The notes: generated by a model from the sequence alone, not told the origin. DNA of 64,000 nucleotides from Vibrio tritonius (GCF_001547935.1 NZ_AP014635.1:1302001-1366000); one strand, 5' to 3'. Positions 34,598-48,587 are shown, numbered from the stretch's first letter. Numbers and translations are program-made.

Positions 34598-35278
34598 CCA
34601 CTCGCCAGGCTGTAAATCACCTAAGGTGATATCGCCCATTGAATAGCGAATCAGACGCAGGGTTGGAAAACCAATGTGAGCTGTCATGCGGCGCACTTGG
34701 CGATTACGTCCTTCAATAATTGTGATTGCCAGCCAAGTGGTTGGAATGGTTGCTCTAAAACGCACCGGGGGATTGCGCTCCCACAGCCCTTCAGGTTCTG
34801 CCATTACGACAACCTGTGCTGGTAATGTCATACCGTCTTTTAATGCCACTCCGTTGCGTAGCGGTTGCAAATCGTCTTCAGTTGGCGAACCTTCGACTTG
34901 AACCCAATATGTTTTTGGAGACTTTGATTGAGGCTGAGTGAGGCGAGCTTGTAAAATGCCATCATTGGTAAGCACCATCAAACCTTCGCTATCCCTGTCT
35001 AACCGACCTGCTGCGTACACCTCTTTAAGTGGAATAAAATCGGCCAATGTTTGGCGACCATCGCCGTCAGTGAATTGGCTCAACACATCAAAGGGTTTGT
35101 TAAAAACCACCACCTTTTGATCTTTTAGAGCAACTTTAGGGCGTGCAGCATTTTTGCCATGTCGTCCTTTATGGCTTGTGGTTTTTGCCATGCTAGGACG
35201 AGGAGAGCGCTTCTTTGCTGAACTTTGCCCTCCTTTTTTTGAATTGGGATGACGTTTCTCTTGCGGGCGAGATGACAT
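34580..35278 (-). CDS. rluE: 23S rRNA pseudouridine(2457) synthase
   Basis: RsuA-family pseudouridine synthase, 232 aa. After a basic, low-complexity N-terminal tail (~1-48, rich in K, R and S), the catalytic motif [19 protein letters not shown] holds the essential aspartate, and [21 protein letters not shown] follows. E. coli RluE has the same arrangement and also lies next to icd on the opposite strand, which supports the E assignment over RluF or RsuA. No S4 domain precedes the catalytic part. Confidence 0.92.
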   Translation of the reverse strand: MSSRPQEKRHPNSKKGGQSSAKKRSPRPSMAKTTSHKGRHGKNAARPKVALKDQKVVVFNKPFDVLSQFTDGDGRQTLADFIPLKEVYAAGRLDRDSEGLMVLTNDGILQARLTQPQSKSPKTYWVQVEGSPTEDDLQPLRNGVALKDGMTLPAQVVVMAEPEGLWERNPPVRFRATIPTTWLAITIIEGRNRQVRRMTAHIGFPTLRLIRYSMGDITLGDLQPGEWKQIRP

Positions 35279-38007
<2,729 letters not shown>

Positions 38008-38028
38008 AGTTATGAAGCCTAGAAACAA

Positions 38029-38054
38029 TAAAACCCGCTGCGGCGGGTTTTTTA
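38029..38054 (+). terminator. terminator of icd
   Basis: AAAACCCGC - TGCG - GCGGGTTTTTT, a 6-9-bp stem with a T tract, ~20 bp after the stop. Confidence 0.92.
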
Positions 38055-38150
38055 TGTGCAAATGTTTATACGCAAATTGCAGATATTCAAAGTTAGCACT
38101 TTGCTAAGTTAACGTAGTCTGCTGGTACGTTTTGCTTTGCGGCTTGGCTA

Positions 38151-38372
38151 TTACTTAACAAGTTCGCCTTCAATGGGAACGACGCTGCTCGCGTGATAGC
38201 CTTTTGGGCCCTGTTCCACTTCATAAGACACTTGCTGTCCCGCTTTCAGTGTGCGGTAGCCATCCATTTGAATGGTTGAATAGTGAGCAAAGATGTCGCC
38301 ATCTTCACCTTCTGGACAAATAAACCCAAATCCTTTTGCATTATTGAACCATTTCACTGTACCTGTAGCCAT
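38151..38372 (-). CDS. cspD: cold-shock-like protein CspD
   Basis: 73 aa cold shock domain protein. It has both nucleic-acid-binding motifs, KGFGFICPE (RNP1) and DIFAHYSTI (RNP2). The C-terminus GYHASSVVPIEGE and the position divergent from clpS are those of CspD, a stationary-phase inhibitor of DNA replication in E. coli. ATG at 38372 is chosen over an in-frame ATG three codons upstream, since family members begin M-x-x-GTVKWFN. Confidence 0.93.
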   Translation of the reverse strand: MATGTVKWFNNAKGFGFICPEGEDGDIFAHYSTIQMDGYRTLKAGQQVSYEVEQGPKGYHASSVVPIEGELVK

Positions 38373-38866
38373 GCTATACATCCCTCATGCATTGTGTTAC
38401 TGATGTGATTTACAGAACGGTTAGACCATATTGTCTAACTATCACTGTTAGTGAGAGTCGATCTACTACCAAATAATTACTCACTAATTGACCAATTTAG
38501 CTAATGATTGAACACAGTCAATAGGAAAAGTGCATAAAAATTGAATGTTTTATAGGCAAATCACTTTTAGGTTTTGCAATTTGCTAACGCAACTTACTCT
38601 TTTTTAACTTTTTTGATTCGCATTTAGCGACACAATGTGTGAAATTGTTTGTATATTTGTGATGAGATTTTGTGCGGTCAAGCAGGTCAGTGATCGGAAT
38701 CGCAATCTTTTATTTGCAGCAGTGGGATTGGTGGATTAGTCTCTTTAGTAAGGGAAGTTTTTCACCTGAACTCACAGCAGCTTACGTATGAATCAATATG
38801 ATCATTGCACTGTTGATTTTCACCAAGCACAATAACGACTGAGAAACACTCTTAAATAATTACGTC
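38373..38866. other. 494-bp region between divergent cspD and clpS, with two hairpins
   Basis: GTTAGAC - CATATT - GTCTAAC at 38420-38439 and TCACT - GTT - AGTGA just beyond it form adjacent small stem-loops 50-80 nt before the cspD start, so they would be in its leader or promoter. The remainder is AT-rich and carries the clpS promoter. Confidence 0.45.
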
Positions 38867-39187
38867 ATGGGCAAGAATTTTGAATGGGTTACTCCAGGCT
38901 CAGATCTACTGGAGGAAGAGAAAACGGCAGTTAAGCCACCGGCAATGTATAACGTTGTGTTAAACAACGATGATTACACTCCTATGGACTTTGTTGTCGA
39001 AATCCTTGAGCGCTTTTTTTCTATGAATATAGAACAGGCAACGCAAATCATGCTCAGGGTTCATTATGAAGGTAAAGCGATATGTGGCACGTTTACTGCA
39101 GAGGTTGCAGAAACGAAAGTAGTACAAGTTACGATGTACTCAAAGGAAAATGAGCACCCGCTGCTCTGCACCATGGAGCAGGCGTAA
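38867..39187 (+). CDS. clpS: ClpAP adaptor protein ClpS
   Basis: Recognises N-degron substrates and delivers them to ClpAP. 106 aa; the N-terminal flexible extension (~1-25) precedes the core. The ligand pocket motif [15 protein letters not shown], the His in [11 protein letters not shown], and a methionine gate residue are visible. ATG 38867 has no strong ribosome site. clpA follows 46 bp on, and bpt and aat, which create N-degrons, lie within 5 kb. Confidence 0.95.
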   Translation: MGKNFEWVTPGSDLLEEEKTAVKPPAMYNVVLNNDDYTPMDFVVEILERFFSMNIEQATQIMLRVHYEGKAICGTFTAEVAETKVVQVTMYSKENEHPLLCTMEQA

Positions 39188-39233
39188 CACGATAACACAT
39201 GCGAAAACCGTGGTTGTTTCTTAAGGAGGCCTT

Positions 39234-41504
39234 ATGCTTAACAAAGAACTAGAATCGAGTTTAAATGGAGCGTTCGCTCGAGCTCGAGATAAAAGACATG
39301 AGTTTATGACCGTGGAGCACCTCCTTTTAGCGTTGTTGGAAAACGATGCTGCTAAGGAAGCATTAGTCGCGTGTCAGGCAGATATTGATACACTCCGTCG
39401 TGAGCTTGACACATTCATAGATCAAACCACTCCGTTAATCCCAGATAACGATGAAACCCGTGAAACTCAGCCAACCTTGAGTTTTCAACGTGTGTTACAG
39501 CGCGCCGTGTTCCATGTTCAATCTTCAGGTCGCAGTGAAGTCACCGGTGCTAACGTACTGGTGGCCATATTTAGCGAACAAGAGTCTCACGCTGCTTATC
39601 TTCTGAAAAAGAATGACATTAGCCGTCTTGATATCGTCAATTACATCTCTCATGGCATCACTAAGGCATCGAGCTCAAGTGATGATTCCGCGCCCGACTC
39701 ATTTGGTACTGAAAGCTCAGAAGAAATGGGCTCGGATGAGCGTTTAGAAAGTTTTGCCTCCAACTTAAATCAACTGGCAAAACAGGGTCAAATCGATCCC
39801 TTAATTGGTCGTGACAAAGAATTAGAACGTACCATTCAAGTGTTGTGTCGCCGTCGTAAAAACAACCCACTACTGGTTGGTGAGGCTGGGGTAGGTAAAA
39901 CGGCAATTGCTGAAGGTTTAGCTTGGCGTATCGTTGAAGGTTCGGTCCCTGAAGTGATCAAAGACAGTGTGATTTATTCATTGGATATTGGTTCACTGTT
40001 GGCCGGGACTAAGTATCGTGGCGACTTTGAAAAGCGCTTTAAATCCATCTTGAAGCAGCTAGAAAAAGAGAAAGACGCGATTCTTTTTATCGACGAAATT
40101 CACACCATCATCGGTGCTGGGGCTGCTTCTGGTGGCCAAGTTGATGCAGCTAACCTAATTAAACCGCTTTTGAGCAGCGGTAAATTACGTTGTATTGGTT
40201 CGACTACCTATCAGGAATACAGCAATATTTTCGAAAAAGAGCGCGCTTTGGCTCGTCGCTTCCAAAAAATCGATGTTGTGGAGCCATCACTTGATGACAC
40301 CACTAAGATTTTGATGGGGTTAAAACCGAAATACGAAGCTCACCATGATGTGCGTTACACCAACAAAGCATTGCGTGCGGCAGTAGAATTGTCAGCAAAA
40401 TACATCAACGAACGTCACCTTCCTGACAAAGCGATCGATGTGATTGATGAAGCTGGTGCTCGTGTTCGTCTTCTGCCAGTCAGTAAACGTAAGAAAACCG
40501 TTGGCGTGTCAGAGATTGAAGCCATGGTGGCAAAAATGGCTCGTATTCCGGAAAAATCTGTCTCTTCTTCTGATAAAGATATCCTGAAAAATCTTGATCG
40601 TAAGATGAAAATGTTGGTTTTCGGACAAGACAATGCCATCGAGGTGTTGAGTGAGTCGATTAAGCTTACTCGTGCTGGATTAGGTTCAGATAATCGACCA
40701 GTTGGTTCGTTCTTGTTTGCAGGCCCAACAGGGGTAGGTAAAACAGAAGTGACAGTGCAGTTAGCCAAGTTACTCGGAATAGAACTGCTGCGCTTTGATA
40801 TGTCTGAATACGGCGAACGTCACTCTGTGAGCCGCTTGATTGGTGCGCCTCCAGGTTACGTAGGCTATGACCAAGGTGGTTTGCTCACGGACGCGGTCAT
40901 TAAAAATCCGCACTCTGTGGTGCTTCTGGATGAAATTGAAAAAGCTCACCCAGATATCTTTAACTTGTTACTGCAGGTGATGGATAACGGCACGCTTACC
41001 GATAACAATGGACGTAAGGCCGATTTTCGCAACGTCATTTTGGTAATGACCACCAATGCTGGTGTGGCAGAAACAGTGAAGAAATCGATTGGTTTGATTC
41101 AACAAGACCACTCCCATGATGCACTGTCAGAAATCAAGAAAGTCTTTACGCCAGAGTTTAGAAACCGCTTAGACCACATTATTTGGTTTAATAGCTTGGA
41201 TGAGCGTGTTATTGCTCAAGTGGTGGATAAATTCATCGTTGAACTGCAAGCTCAGTTGGATGTACGTGGCGTTTCTTTGGAAGTGTCAGAAGATGCAAGA
41301 CACTGGCTTGCTATTCGAGGGTACGACAGAGAGATGGGCGCTCGCCCAATGGGTCGTGTTATTCAAGATAAACTCAAGAAACCACTGGCCAATGAACTGT
41401 TGTTTGGCTCGCTAGTCGATGGCGGTACAGTGAAAGTGGAATTGGATGGTGATGAACTAAAATTCGAATACCTTGGCTCAAAAGAAGAAGCTCAAGTCGA
41501 ATAG
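39234..41504 (+). CDS. clpA: ATP-dependent Clp protease ATP-binding subunit ClpA
   Basis: Hexameric AAA+ unfoldase that feeds ClpP. 756 aa. The N-domain (~1-145, ClpS-binding) is followed by AAA-1 with Walker A GEAGVGKT and [15 protein letters not shown], then AAA-2 with GPTGVGKTE and [15 protein letters not shown], and the sensor-2 region [12 protein letters not shown]. Excellent AAGGAGG site before the ATG at 39234. The ClpP-binding loop with IGLIQQD (IGL) is present. Confidence 0.98.
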   Translation: MLNKELESSLNGAFARARDKRHEFMTVEHLLLALLENDAAKEALVACQADIDTLRRELDTFIDQTTPLIPDNDETRETQPTLSFQRVLQRAVFHVQSSGRSEVTGANVLVAIFSEQESHAAYLLKKNDISRLDIVNYISHGITKASSSSDDSAPDSFGTESSEEMGSDERLESFASNLNQLAKQGQIDPLIGRDKELERTIQVLCRRRKNNPLLVGEAGVGKTAIAEGLAWRIVEGSVPEVIKDSVIYSLDIGSLLAGTKYRGDFEKRFKSILKQLEKEKDAILFIDEIHTIIGAGAASGGQVDAANLIKPLLSSGKLRCIGSTTYQEYSNIFEKERALARRFQKIDVVEPSLDDTTKILMGLKPKYEAHHDVRYTNKALRAAVELSAKYINERHLPDKAIDVIDEAGARVRLLPVSKRKKTVGVSEIEAMVAKMARIPEKSVSSSDKDILKNLDRKMKMLVFGQDNAIEVLSESIKLTRAGLGSDNRPVGSFLFAGPTGVGKTEVTVQLAKLLGIELLRFDMSEYGERHSVSRLIGAPPGYVGYDQGGLLTDAVIKNPHSVVLLDEIEKAHPDIFNLLLQVMDNGTLTDNNGRKADFRNVILVMTTNAGVAETVKKSIGLIQQDHSHDALSEIKKVFTPEFRNRLDHIIWFNSLDERVIAQVVDKFIVELQAQLDVRGVSLEVSEDARHWLAIRGYDREMGARPMGRVIQDKLKKPLANELLFGSLVDGGTVKVELDGDELKFEYLGSKEEAQVE

Positions 41505-41523
41505 TGTTGTGTCACTGAAGACC

Positions 41524-41552
41524 AAAAAAGCGTGCTTAGGCACGCTTTTTCT
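41524..41552 (+). terminator. terminator of clpSA
   Basis: AAAAAAGCGTGC - TTA - GGCACGCTTTTTC; nearly perfect stem with T tract. Confidence 0.9.
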
Positions 41553-41625
41553 TTGCCGTAAGCACATTATTCATTACACGCGTTTGCGGAACGAATAATT
41601 ACCGTGGGCTTAAATCTATACGCAT

Positions 41626-41650
41626 AAAAAACGGGACAATGTCCCGTTTA
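41626..41650 (-). terminator. terminator of infA
   Basis: On the minus strand AAACGGGACA - TT - GTCCCGTTTTTT, 19 bp after the infA stop. Confidence 0.9.
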
Positions 41651-41668
41651 GCTGTTCGCAATCAAAGA

Positions 41669-41887
<219 letters not shown>

Positions 41888-41970
41888 TTAATCCTCTTTA
41901 GAAATTTGGCGATATTTTAGCGGCGGGAATTGTGCCCCTAAAAGTTCAATAAGTAAAGTTGCCGCGTATT

Positions 41971-42672
41971 TTACCCTTGCCAACGCTGATTTACTAGCCT
42001 TTGATGCGCCTGAAAACGTACTTTGTAACTCATAGCTGGGCATTCATCAATTTGATAACCAAGATATAACCACTGTTTTGAGTCTTTTTTACACAGTTCT
42101 ATCTGATACAACACGCAAAGTGTACCAAGGGACAGATCTATATCCGGGTCGAAAAACGTGTAAAACGCACTGGCGCTGGAGGGCAGTATATCTGTCACGG
42201 CAATCGCGACTAAACGTTGCTGATAATAAACGTGAAGGTAGCGCGTGTCCAGCCAATCACACATAGTAAACTTACTAAACTCGTCACATTTTGGTGGATA
42301 CATGGTGCCATTGCGATGTCGTGCATTAATATAACGGGCATAAAGGTCAAACCAAGCCTCGTCCATTGTGGGTTTGACCTCCCAGTGAAAATCTCCCCGA
42401 GCTTTATTAAGCAACCGCTTTTGACTTTTGCTCGGGAGATTATCAGGAACCGCAATACGTAATGCCTGGCAAGCTTGGCATTGGTCACAGTGGGGTTTAT
42501 AGATGGTATCACCACTACGACGAAACCCATTAGCGAGCAGAACCTCGTAGTTGCCTGCATCTTGCATTTGTGGGTCGATTGCCACCGCGACCCGCTCCAG
42601 CTTATCAGCCAGATAACTGCACGGATGATTGTTTGTTAAACCGATCCGTATCTGATGAATGTCTGAACTCAT
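41971..42672 (-). CDS. bpt: aspartate/glutamate leucyltransferase
   Basis: Adds leucine to proteins with N-terminal Asp or Glu, making them N-degrons for ClpS. 233 aa of the arginyltransferase (ATE) superfamily. The N-terminal cysteine cluster CDQCQACQAL and the Cys-poor ATE C-domain (FYTFFDPDIDLSLGTLCVLYQIE) match bacterial Bpt, which uses Leu-tRNA rather than Arg-tRNA. It lies 15 bp after aat in the same operon. Confidence 0.94.
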   Translation of the reverse strand: MSSDIHQIRIGLTNNHPCSYLADKLERVAVAIDPQMQDAGNYEVLLANGFRRSGDTIYKPHCDQCQACQALRIAVPDNLPSKSQKRLLNKARGDFHWEVKPTMDEAWFDLYARYINARHRNGTMYPPKCDEFSKFTMCDWLDTRYLHVYYQQRLVAIAVTDILPSSASAFYTFFDPDIDLSLGTLCVLYQIELCKKDSKQWLYLGYQIDECPAMSYKVRFQAHQRLVNQRWQG

Positions 42673-42687
42673 GGTTTCAACCTCAAC

Positions 42688-43407
42688 TTAGCGAACGTCG
42701 ATTGGCATGGATAACCATTGGCGCTGAAAACAGTGGTCACTGATGACCTGCTTTTGTAAGGATAGCAATCTTTCCATAAATTGTTGTCTTGGTAGCTCTT
42801 GAGCTCCTAATGATTGGGTGTGAGGGTTTAAAACTTGGCAGTCGATCATTTCCCCTCCGTTGCGAGCAAAATGCTCACAGAAATACCACAGCGCTATTTT
42901 TGAGGCATTGCTTTTGAGACTAAACATCGATTCACCGCAAAAGAGTCGCCCCAAATTGATGCCATATAGCCCTCCTATGAGTTCTTGGTTTTGCCATACC
43001 TCTACAGAATGACAAATGCCTTGCTGAGCAAGCAACTTATAGGCTTCGCGCATCTCCTCATGTAACCAAGTTTGCTCAGGAGGACGAGTCGATGCACACA
43101 AATCAATCACTTGTGCGGTAGCCATGTTTAGACTGATGTTATAATTTTGCTTTCTTTGAAATTTTTTAACACTTTTACTCGGTTTAAATGTCTTAGGATA
43201 GAAGACTGCTCGTGGCGAAGGGCTCCACCACAGGATCGGCTCCCCAGTTCCATACCAAGGAAAGATTCCTGACTGATAGGCTTTTACGATCCTTTTTGGA
43301 TTCAAATCTCCCCCAAAGGCCAAGAGACCATTGGGTTCATCCAAGGCTTCATAGGGAGAAGGAAAGTGAAAGTTGTCAGGTGCCAATTCTGGCAGATAAA
43401 TCGTCAT
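42688..43407 (-). CDS. aat: leucyl/phenylalanyl-tRNA--protein transferase
   Basis: Transfers Leu or Phe to proteins with N-terminal Lys or Arg, giving ClpS-recognised N-degrons. 239 aa. GLLAFGGDLNPKRIVKAYQSGIFPWY and the ILWWSPSPRAVF, GESMFSLKSNASK and IDCQVLNPHTQSLGA segments are diagnostic. Directly upstream of bpt, with which it should be co-transcribed. Confidence 0.97.
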   Translation of the reverse strand: MTIYLPELAPDNFHFPSPYEALDEPNGLLAFGGDLNPKRIVKAYQSGIFPWYGTGEPILWWSPSPRAVFYPKTFKPSKSVKKFQRKQNYNISLNMATAQVIDLCASTRPPEQTWLHEEMREAYKLLAQQGICHSVEVWQNQELIGGLYGINLGRLFCGESMFSLKSNASKIALWYFCEHFARNGGEMIDCQVLNPHTQSLGAQELPRQQFMERLLSLQKQVISDHCFQRQWLSMPIDVR

Positions 43408-43440
43408 AGCCTACCTATTGTCTATTAAAGGAGACACAAG

Positions 43441-43911
43441 ATGAAAAAGTGGTTTTGGATCTTATTGATTTTTCCGATGTTTGCCAATGCAGCTTATCAA
43501 AGGAATCAGGCCAGACCCGTGAATCAGGTCGTATTTGGTTCGGTTGAAACAGTTAGATACATTTCTCAACATGATATTGGCCGAGCTCAGCAAGGCAACG
43601 ATGGTTGGAAGACACTGTTGGGAGCAGTGGTCGGCGGTGTAATTGGCCATCAATTTGGCGGTGGGCATGGGAGACAAGTTGCGACAGTTGCTGGTGCCGC
43701 TGCTGGGGCAGGAATTGTGCATGCTCAATCGCAAAATGTTGATCCCATTTATCGGGTTGAATACAAGCTTGTGGAGCTGCTGATTAAGACCGATGACGGA
43801 AAACTGATCGATGTGATTCAAGATGTTGACCCTGACATGCTCTTTGGTTCAGAGGATAAAGTCCGCATTCTTTACTTTGATGATGGTGTACGCGTCGATA
43901 AAGAGATGTGA
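43441..43911 (+). CDS. glycine-zipper 2TM-domain envelope protein
   Basis: 156 aa. It has a signal peptide (KWFWILLIFPMFANA) and, at ~56-90, a glycine-zipper double membrane segment (LLGAVVGGVIGHQFGGG, TVAGAAAGAGI) of the SlyB/Rick-17-kDa type. The C-terminal third is a soluble strand-rich domain (YRVEYKLVELLIKTDDG). No lipobox, so it is probably outer-membrane or periplasmic rather than a lipoprotein. Family role is unclear, possibly envelope integrity. ATG 43441 follows AAAGGAGACACAAG, a strong site. Confidence 0.8.
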   Translation: MKKWFWILLIFPMFANAAYQRNQARPVNQVVFGSVETVRYISQHDIGRAQQGNDGWKTLLGAVVGGVIGHQFGGGHGRQVATVAGAAAGAGIVHAQSQNVDPIYRVEYKLVELLIKTDDGKLIDVIQDVDPDMLFGSEDKVRILYFDDGVRVDKEM

Positions 43912-43942
43912 GATAAAAATAAGCCGATTTTACACTGGCACA

Positions 43943-43990
43943 GGGCGAAATTTTTCGTTAGTCTGCCACTACGAAGAATTTTCGTCGCCC
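43943..43990. repeat. long inverted repeat upstream of aroA
   Basis: GGGCGAAATTTTTCGT faces ACGAAGAATTTTCGTCGCCC across an 11-nt loop, giving a long, slightly bulged hairpin ~48 bp before aroA. No T tract follows. It could be an mRNA leader structure or a mobile-repeat remnant. Confidence 0.55.
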
Positions 43991-44037
43991 AACCAAAGAG
44001 ACAACCGAAAGAGGCGACGCAAGGATACACAATTTAG

Positions 44038-45318
44038 ATGGAAAGCCTTACGTTACAACCCGTTCAAAAAATTGAGGGGGAAGTGAATCTCCCTGGTTCA
44101 AAAAGTGTTTCAAACCGCGTTCTATTGCTGGCTGCCTTAGCAAAAGGAACCACACGACTGACCAACCTGCTCGATAGTGATGACATTCGCCATATGTTGA
44201 ATGCACTCTCAAAATTGGGCGTTTCCTACCAGCTTTCAGCCGATAAAACCTGTTGTGAAGTGGAAGGGCTTGGTCGTCCATTTAGTTCGACAGAAACACT
44301 AGAACTGTTTTTAGGTAACGCAGGTACGGCAATGCGTCCGTTGGCGGCGGCTTTATGCCTAGGCCAAGGAGACTTCGTACTCACCGGTGAACCGCGCATG
44401 AAAGAGCGCCCGATTGGTCATTTGGTCAATGCGCTACGCGAAGCTGGTGCGAGCATTGCTTATCTCGAGAACGAAAACTATCCGCCACTTGCGATTAAAG
44501 GCACTGGCTTAAAGGCCGGTACCGTATCGATTGATGGTTCGATTTCAAGCCAGTTTTTAACCGCGTTTTTGATGTCTGCGCCACTGGCCGATGGTGAAGT
44601 GATTATCAATATTGAAGGGGATTTGGTCTCCAAACCCTATATTGATATTACTTTGCAAATCATGAGTCAGTTTGGTGTGACAGTCGAAAACCGCGATTAC
44701 CAACAATTTGTGATTCCAGCAGGCCAAAGCTACGTTGCACCCGGTGATTTTCTGGTGGAAGGCGATGCTTCATCGGCTTCCTACTTCTTAGCTGCTGCAG
44801 CTGTGAAAGGTGGCGCGGTTAAGGTGACTGGCATCGGTAAAAACAGCATTCAGGGCGATGTGCAGTTTGCGTATGCATTAGAAAAAATGGGCGCTGACAT
44901 CGAGTGGGGGGATGATTATGTGATTGCCCGCCATGGTGAACTGAATGCGATTGACATGGACTTTAATCATATCCCGGATGCTGCCATGACCATTGCTACG
45001 GCTGCGTTATTTGCTAACGGAACTACCGCGATTCGTAATGTGTACAATTGGCGTGTAAAAGAGACGGACCGCCTAGCGGCGATGGCAACAGAATTACGTA
45101 AGGTCGGAGCGGTAGTGGAAGAGGGTGAAGATTTCATCACCATTACGCCACCGCAGCAATTTGTTCATGCGGCAATTGATACTTACGATGATCACCGGAT
45201 GGCGATGTGTTTCTCTCTCGTGGCGTTAAGTGACGTGGGTGTCACAATTAACGACCCTAAATGCACATCGAAAACCTTCCCAGATTATTTTGAGAAATTT
45301 GCACATTTAGCTCATTAG
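44038..45318 (+). CDS. aroA: 3-phosphoshikimate 1-carboxyvinyltransferase (EPSP synthase)
   Basis: Sixth step of the shikimate pathway: joins shikimate-3-phosphate and PEP. 426 aa, E. coli size. The N-terminal [19 protein letters not shown] (with the active lysine), [13 protein letters not shown] and the C-terminal [15 protein letters not shown] motifs are conserved. ALCLG and the G-T-A-M-R-P sequence place it in class I (glyphosate-sensitive type). In E. coli aroA follows serC; here it follows a glycine-zipper gene and a long inverted repeat, suggesting its own promoter. Confidence 0.97.
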   Translation: MESLTLQPVQKIEGEVNLPGSKSVSNRVLLLAALAKGTTRLTNLLDSDDIRHMLNALSKLGVSYQLSADKTCCEVEGLGRPFSSTETLELFLGNAGTAMRPLAAALCLGQGDFVLTGEPRMKERPIGHLVNALREAGASIAYLENENYPPLAIKGTGLKAGTVSIDGSISSQFLTAFLMSAPLADGEVIINIEGDLVSKPYIDITLQIMSQFGVTVENRDYQQFVIPAGQSYVAPGDFLVEGDASSASYFLAAAAVKGGAVKVTGIGKNSIQGDVQFAYALEKMGADIEWGDDYVIARHGELNAIDMDFNHIPDAAMTIATAALFANGTTAIRNVYNWRVKETDRLAAMATELRKVGAVVEEGEDFITITPPQQFVHAAIDTYDDHRMAMCFSLVALSDVGVTINDPKCTSKTFPDYFEKFAHLAH

Positions 45319-45327
45319 AGCACATGA

Positions 45328-45363
45328 AATAAAAGCCTCTTTTGAGGCTTTTATTATTTTTCT
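45328..45363. terminator. bidirectional terminator between aroA and yciN
   Basis: AATAAAAGCCTC - TTTT - GAGGCTTTTATTATTTTT. The right flank overlaps the last codons of the convergent yciN. Confidence 0.88.
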
Positions 45364-45602
45364 ACTGTGAATTCCGGTGAAAGCTTGTGAGCTAGGAATT
45401 TAAACATATTGAATACGGCTGTGGTTTTCTCAGTAGGCAATCCTTTTTCATCGAGAAAATAGTTACCTTTGAATACGAGAACACCGTCTTTTTCTTCTAC
45501 ACTGTCGGCTCGCATACCATCGATAAACGCTTCGTGATCGATGATTAATTGGTTTGCGATCATCAGTAAGTCGAACTCAGAAATACATTTTTTCTCAGCC
45601 AT
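45354..45602 (-). CDS. yciN: DUF2498 family protein YciN
   Basis: 82 aa, aligning with E. coli YciN over its whole length (GVLVFKGNYFLDEKGLPTEKTTAVFNMFKFLAHKLS). Function unknown; soluble alpha/beta protein. The position next to topA is the same as in E. coli. Good ATGAGGAG site before the ATG at 45602. Confidence 0.92.
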   Translation of the reverse strand: MAEKKCISEFDLLMIANQLIIDHEAFIDGMRADSVEEKDGVLVFKGNYFLDEKGLPTEKTTAVFNMFKFLAHKLSPEFTVEK

Positions 45603-45659
45603 TGCTTATACTCCTCATGTAATTTGCTGGTCAGTGTAACGAGCAGAATAGGGATTGCA

Positions 45660-45887
45660 ATGATCGAGCTCAGTAAATTTTGGGGATTTGCTCTAACTAA
45701 AATTGTGATTTATTCCAAAAAACATCGGTTTGATCTCGCCTTACCCAGCGAGTGTCATTACTATGTGCCTGTTTTTCTCATTCGCTTAGCATGTCGTCGA
45801 TTTGTCGAGCAAATAAGTCGCTTTTTTAAAAAACAAGTTGATCTTCTGGTTATCTACCTCGATAGTAAAAAAAGAAGCAATATTTAA
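45660..45887 (+). CDS. uncertain hypothetical ORF between yciN and topA
   Basis: A 75-aa frame from the ATG at 45660 behind AATAGGGATTGCA, starting MIELSKFWGFALTKIVIYSK and rich in basic and aromatic residues. It resembles no family I know. Upstream in-frame TTG at 45624 overlaps the yciN leader. It may be chance, since the gap before topA also must hold the topA promoter. Confidence 0.25.
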   Translation: MIELSKFWGFALTKIVIYSKKHRFDLALPSECHYYVPVFLIRLACRRFVEQISRFFKKQVDLLVIYLDSKKRSNI

Positions 45888-45940
45888 GAACATCATGCGA
45901 TAAACCATTCGCAAGTGGTTAAGGACATTTGAATCAAATT

Positions 45941-48568
45941 ATGGGTAAATCACTCGTTATCGTGGAGTCACCAGCCAAGGCCAAAACAATCAACAAATAT
46001 CTTGGTAAAGACTTTATTGTAAAGTCTAGTGTCGGTCATGTCCGCGATCTGCCAACTGCTGGTCAAAGTAGCACTGCCACGAAAAAGGCGGCACCACAGT
46101 CGACCAAAAATCTCAGTGCCGAGGAAAAAGCTCGCCTGAAAAAAGAAAAAGAAAAATCTGCTCTGATAAAAAAAATGGGTATCGACCCATACAATGGCTG
46201 GGATGCAAATTATCAAATTCTCCCGGGCAAAGAGAAGGTGGTTTCTGAACTGAAGAAATTGGCGAAAGACGCAGACAGCGTTTATCTCGCAACCGACTTG
46301 GACCGCGAGGGAGAAGCCATCGCTTGGCACCTTCGTGAGATCATCGGTGGCGATGAAGAGCGATATAAACGTGTTGTGTTTAACGAAATTACCAAGAGTG
46401 CGATTCAGCAGGCCTTTAAACAGCCAGGTGAACTGAACATGGATGGCGTGAATGCTCAGCAGGCACGTCGTTTCATGGACCGCGTTGTGGGTTTCATGGT
46501 ATCCCCTCTGCTATGGAAAAAGGTAGCGAGAGGCTTGTCTGCAGGCCGTGTTCAGTCCGTTGCCGTTAAGCTACTTGTTGAACGTGAACGCGAAATCAAA
46601 GCGTTCGTGCCGGAAGAATTCTGGGACATTAATGCGGATACGAAAACCGCAGCGAAAGAAGATTTTCGTTTGTTGGTGGCACAAAAAAATGGCACTGCTT
46701 TTAAGCCTTCTAACGAGCAAGAAACCATGGCCGCAGTGGCGACTTTGGAAAAAGCACGTTACGAAGTGTGTAAGCGCGAAGATCGTCCTACCAGCAGCAA
46801 ACCAAGTGCACCGTTTATCACGTCAACGCTACAACAAGCGGCAAGTACCCGTCTAGGTTATGGCGTTAAGAAAACCATGATGTTAGCTCAACGTTTGTAC
46901 GAGGGCGGTTACATCACTTATATGCGTACCGACTCTACTAACTTGAGTAAAGAGGCAGTAGAAGCAGTACGTAGCTTTATTCAAGACGAATTTGGTGACA
47001 ATTACTTACCAAGTAAGCCAAACGTGTATGGCAGTAAAGAAAACGCACAAGAGGCACACGAAGCGATTCGTCCTTCTAGCGTTGATGTCAAATCAGATGA
47101 TCTACAAGGTATGGATGCTGATGCGCACAAACTTTATGCGTTGATTTGGAATCAATTTGTCGCATGTCAGATGACGCCAGCACAGTACGATTCAACCACG
47201 GTGAGTGTAAAAGCCGCTGAGTTTACTTTAAAAGCGAAAGGTCGCATTTTGAAGTTTGATGGTTGGACTCGTGTACAGCGTCCATTGGGTAAAAACGAAG
47301 ACCAGATTCTGCCAGCAGTAAAAGTCGGTGATGAGCTTTCTTTGACTGCGCTAGACCCTAAACAGCACTTCACTAAGCCGCCAGCACGTTTTACCGAAGC
47401 TGCATTGGTGAAAGAGTTGGAAAAACGTGGTATTGGGCGTCCGTCAACTTACGCATCGATCATTTCAACTATTCAAGACCGTGGTTATGTGAAAGTCGAA
47501 CAGCGCCGTTTCTATGCTGAGAAAATGGGCGAAATCGTGACTGACCGTCTCGATGAAAGCTTTGAAGACTTAATGAACTACGACTTTACCGCGCGTATGG
47601 AACAAAAACTGGACCAAATCGCAGAAGGTGAAACGAGTTGGAAAGGGGTTTTGGATAACTTCTTTAACGATTTTAGCCATAACCTCGAACAAGCAGAGCA
47701 AGATGAAGAACACGGCGGAATGAAGCCAAACCACATGGTTGAAACCGACATTCACTGTCCTACGTGTGATCGTCCTATGGTGATTCGTACGGCTTCAACA
47801 GGTGTGTTCCTTGGTTGTTCTGGTTACGCATTACCGCCAAAAGAACGTTGTAAAACGACCATCAACCTCGGTGATGAAGATGGTGTGATCAATGTTCTTG
47901 AAGAAGATGTTGAAACCGCAGCTCTACGCGCTAAAAAACGTTGCCCGATTTGTAGTACGGCAATGGATGCTTACCTAATTGACGATAAGCGCAAACTTCA
48001 CGTTTGTGGTAATAACCCTAACTGTGATGGTTATATCGTTGAAAAAGGGGAGTTTAAAGTTAAAGGCTATGATGGCCCTATTGTTGAGTGTGATAAGTGT
48101 GGTTCGGATATGGAGCTGCGCAATGGTCGCTTCGGTAAGTACATGGCATGTACTAACGAAGAGTGTACTAATACGCGTAAGATACTGAAAAACGGTGAAG
48201 TTGCTCCACCAAAAGAGGACCCTGTCCACTTCCCTGAATTACCTTGTACTCAGTCTGATGCGTATTTTGTATTACGCGATGGTGCTTCTGGCTTATTTAT
48301 GGCTGCAAGTAACTTCCCTAAATCTCGCGAAACTCGCGCGCCATTAGTTGAAGAGCTAGCACGCTTTAAAGATCGTCTTCCAGCGAAGTTCCAATATCTG
48401 GCAGATGCGCCGAGTCACGATCCCGATGGCGAGCCTGCAGTGGTTCGTTTTAGTCGTAAATCGAAAGAGCATTATGTACGTACCGAGCATGATGGTAAGC
48501 CAAGTGGTTGGACAGCATTGTGTGTCGATGGTAAATGGGAAATCACCGATAAACGTAAGAAAAAATAG
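45941..48568 (+). CDS. topA: DNA topoisomerase I
   Basis: Type IA topoisomerase that relaxes negative supercoils. 875 aa from the ATG at 45941 ([17 protein letters not shown]), as in E. coli; an in-frame TTG at 45929 sits too close to AAGGA. TOPRIM domain with [15 protein letters not shown], catalytic tyrosine in [11 protein letters not shown], and three or four C-terminal zinc-finger motifs ([24 protein letters not shown] with CTNEEC). A terminator follows. Confidence 0.97.
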   Translation: MGKSLVIVESPAKAKTINKYLGKDFIVKSSVGHVRDLPTAGQSSTATKKAAPQSTKNLSAEEKARLKKEKEKSALIKKMGIDPYNGWDANYQILPGKEKVVSELKKLAKDADSVYLATDLDREGEAIAWHLREIIGGDEERYKRVVFNEITKSAIQQAFKQPGELNMDGVNAQQARRFMDRVVGFMVSPLLWKKVARGLSAGRVQSVAVKLLVEREREIKAFVPEEFWDINADTKTAAKEDFRLLVAQKNGTAFKPSNEQETMAAVATLEKARYEVCKREDRPTSSKPSAPFITSTLQQAASTRLGYGVKKTMMLAQRLYEGGYITYMRTDSTNLSKEAVEAVRSFIQDEFGDNYLPSKPNVYGSKENAQEAHEAIRPSSVDVKSDDLQGMDADAHKLYALIWNQFVACQMTPAQYDSTTVSVKAAEFTLKAKGRILKFDGWTRVQRPLGKNEDQILPAVKVGDELSLTALDPKQHFTKPPARFTEAALVKELEKRGIGRPSTYASIISTIQDRGYVKVEQRRFYAEKMGEIVTDRLDESFEDLMNYDFTARMEQKLDQIAEGETSWKGVLDNFFNDFSHNLEQAEQDEEHGGMKPNHMVETDIHCPTCDRPMVIRTASTGVFLGCSGYALPPKERCKTTINLGDEDGVINVLEEDVETAALRAKKRCPICSTAMDAYLIDDKRKLHVCGNNPNCDGYIVEKGEFKVKGYDGPIVECDKCGSDMELRNGRFGKYMACTNEECTNTRKILKNGEVAPPKEDPVHFPELPCTQSDAYFVLRDGASGLFMAASNFPKSRETRAPLVEELARFKDRLPAKFQYLADAPSHDPDGEPAVVRFSRKSKEHYVRTEHDGKPSGWTALCVDGKWEITDKRKKK

Positions 48569-48587
48569 GATTTTCTACTCGTTCAAT

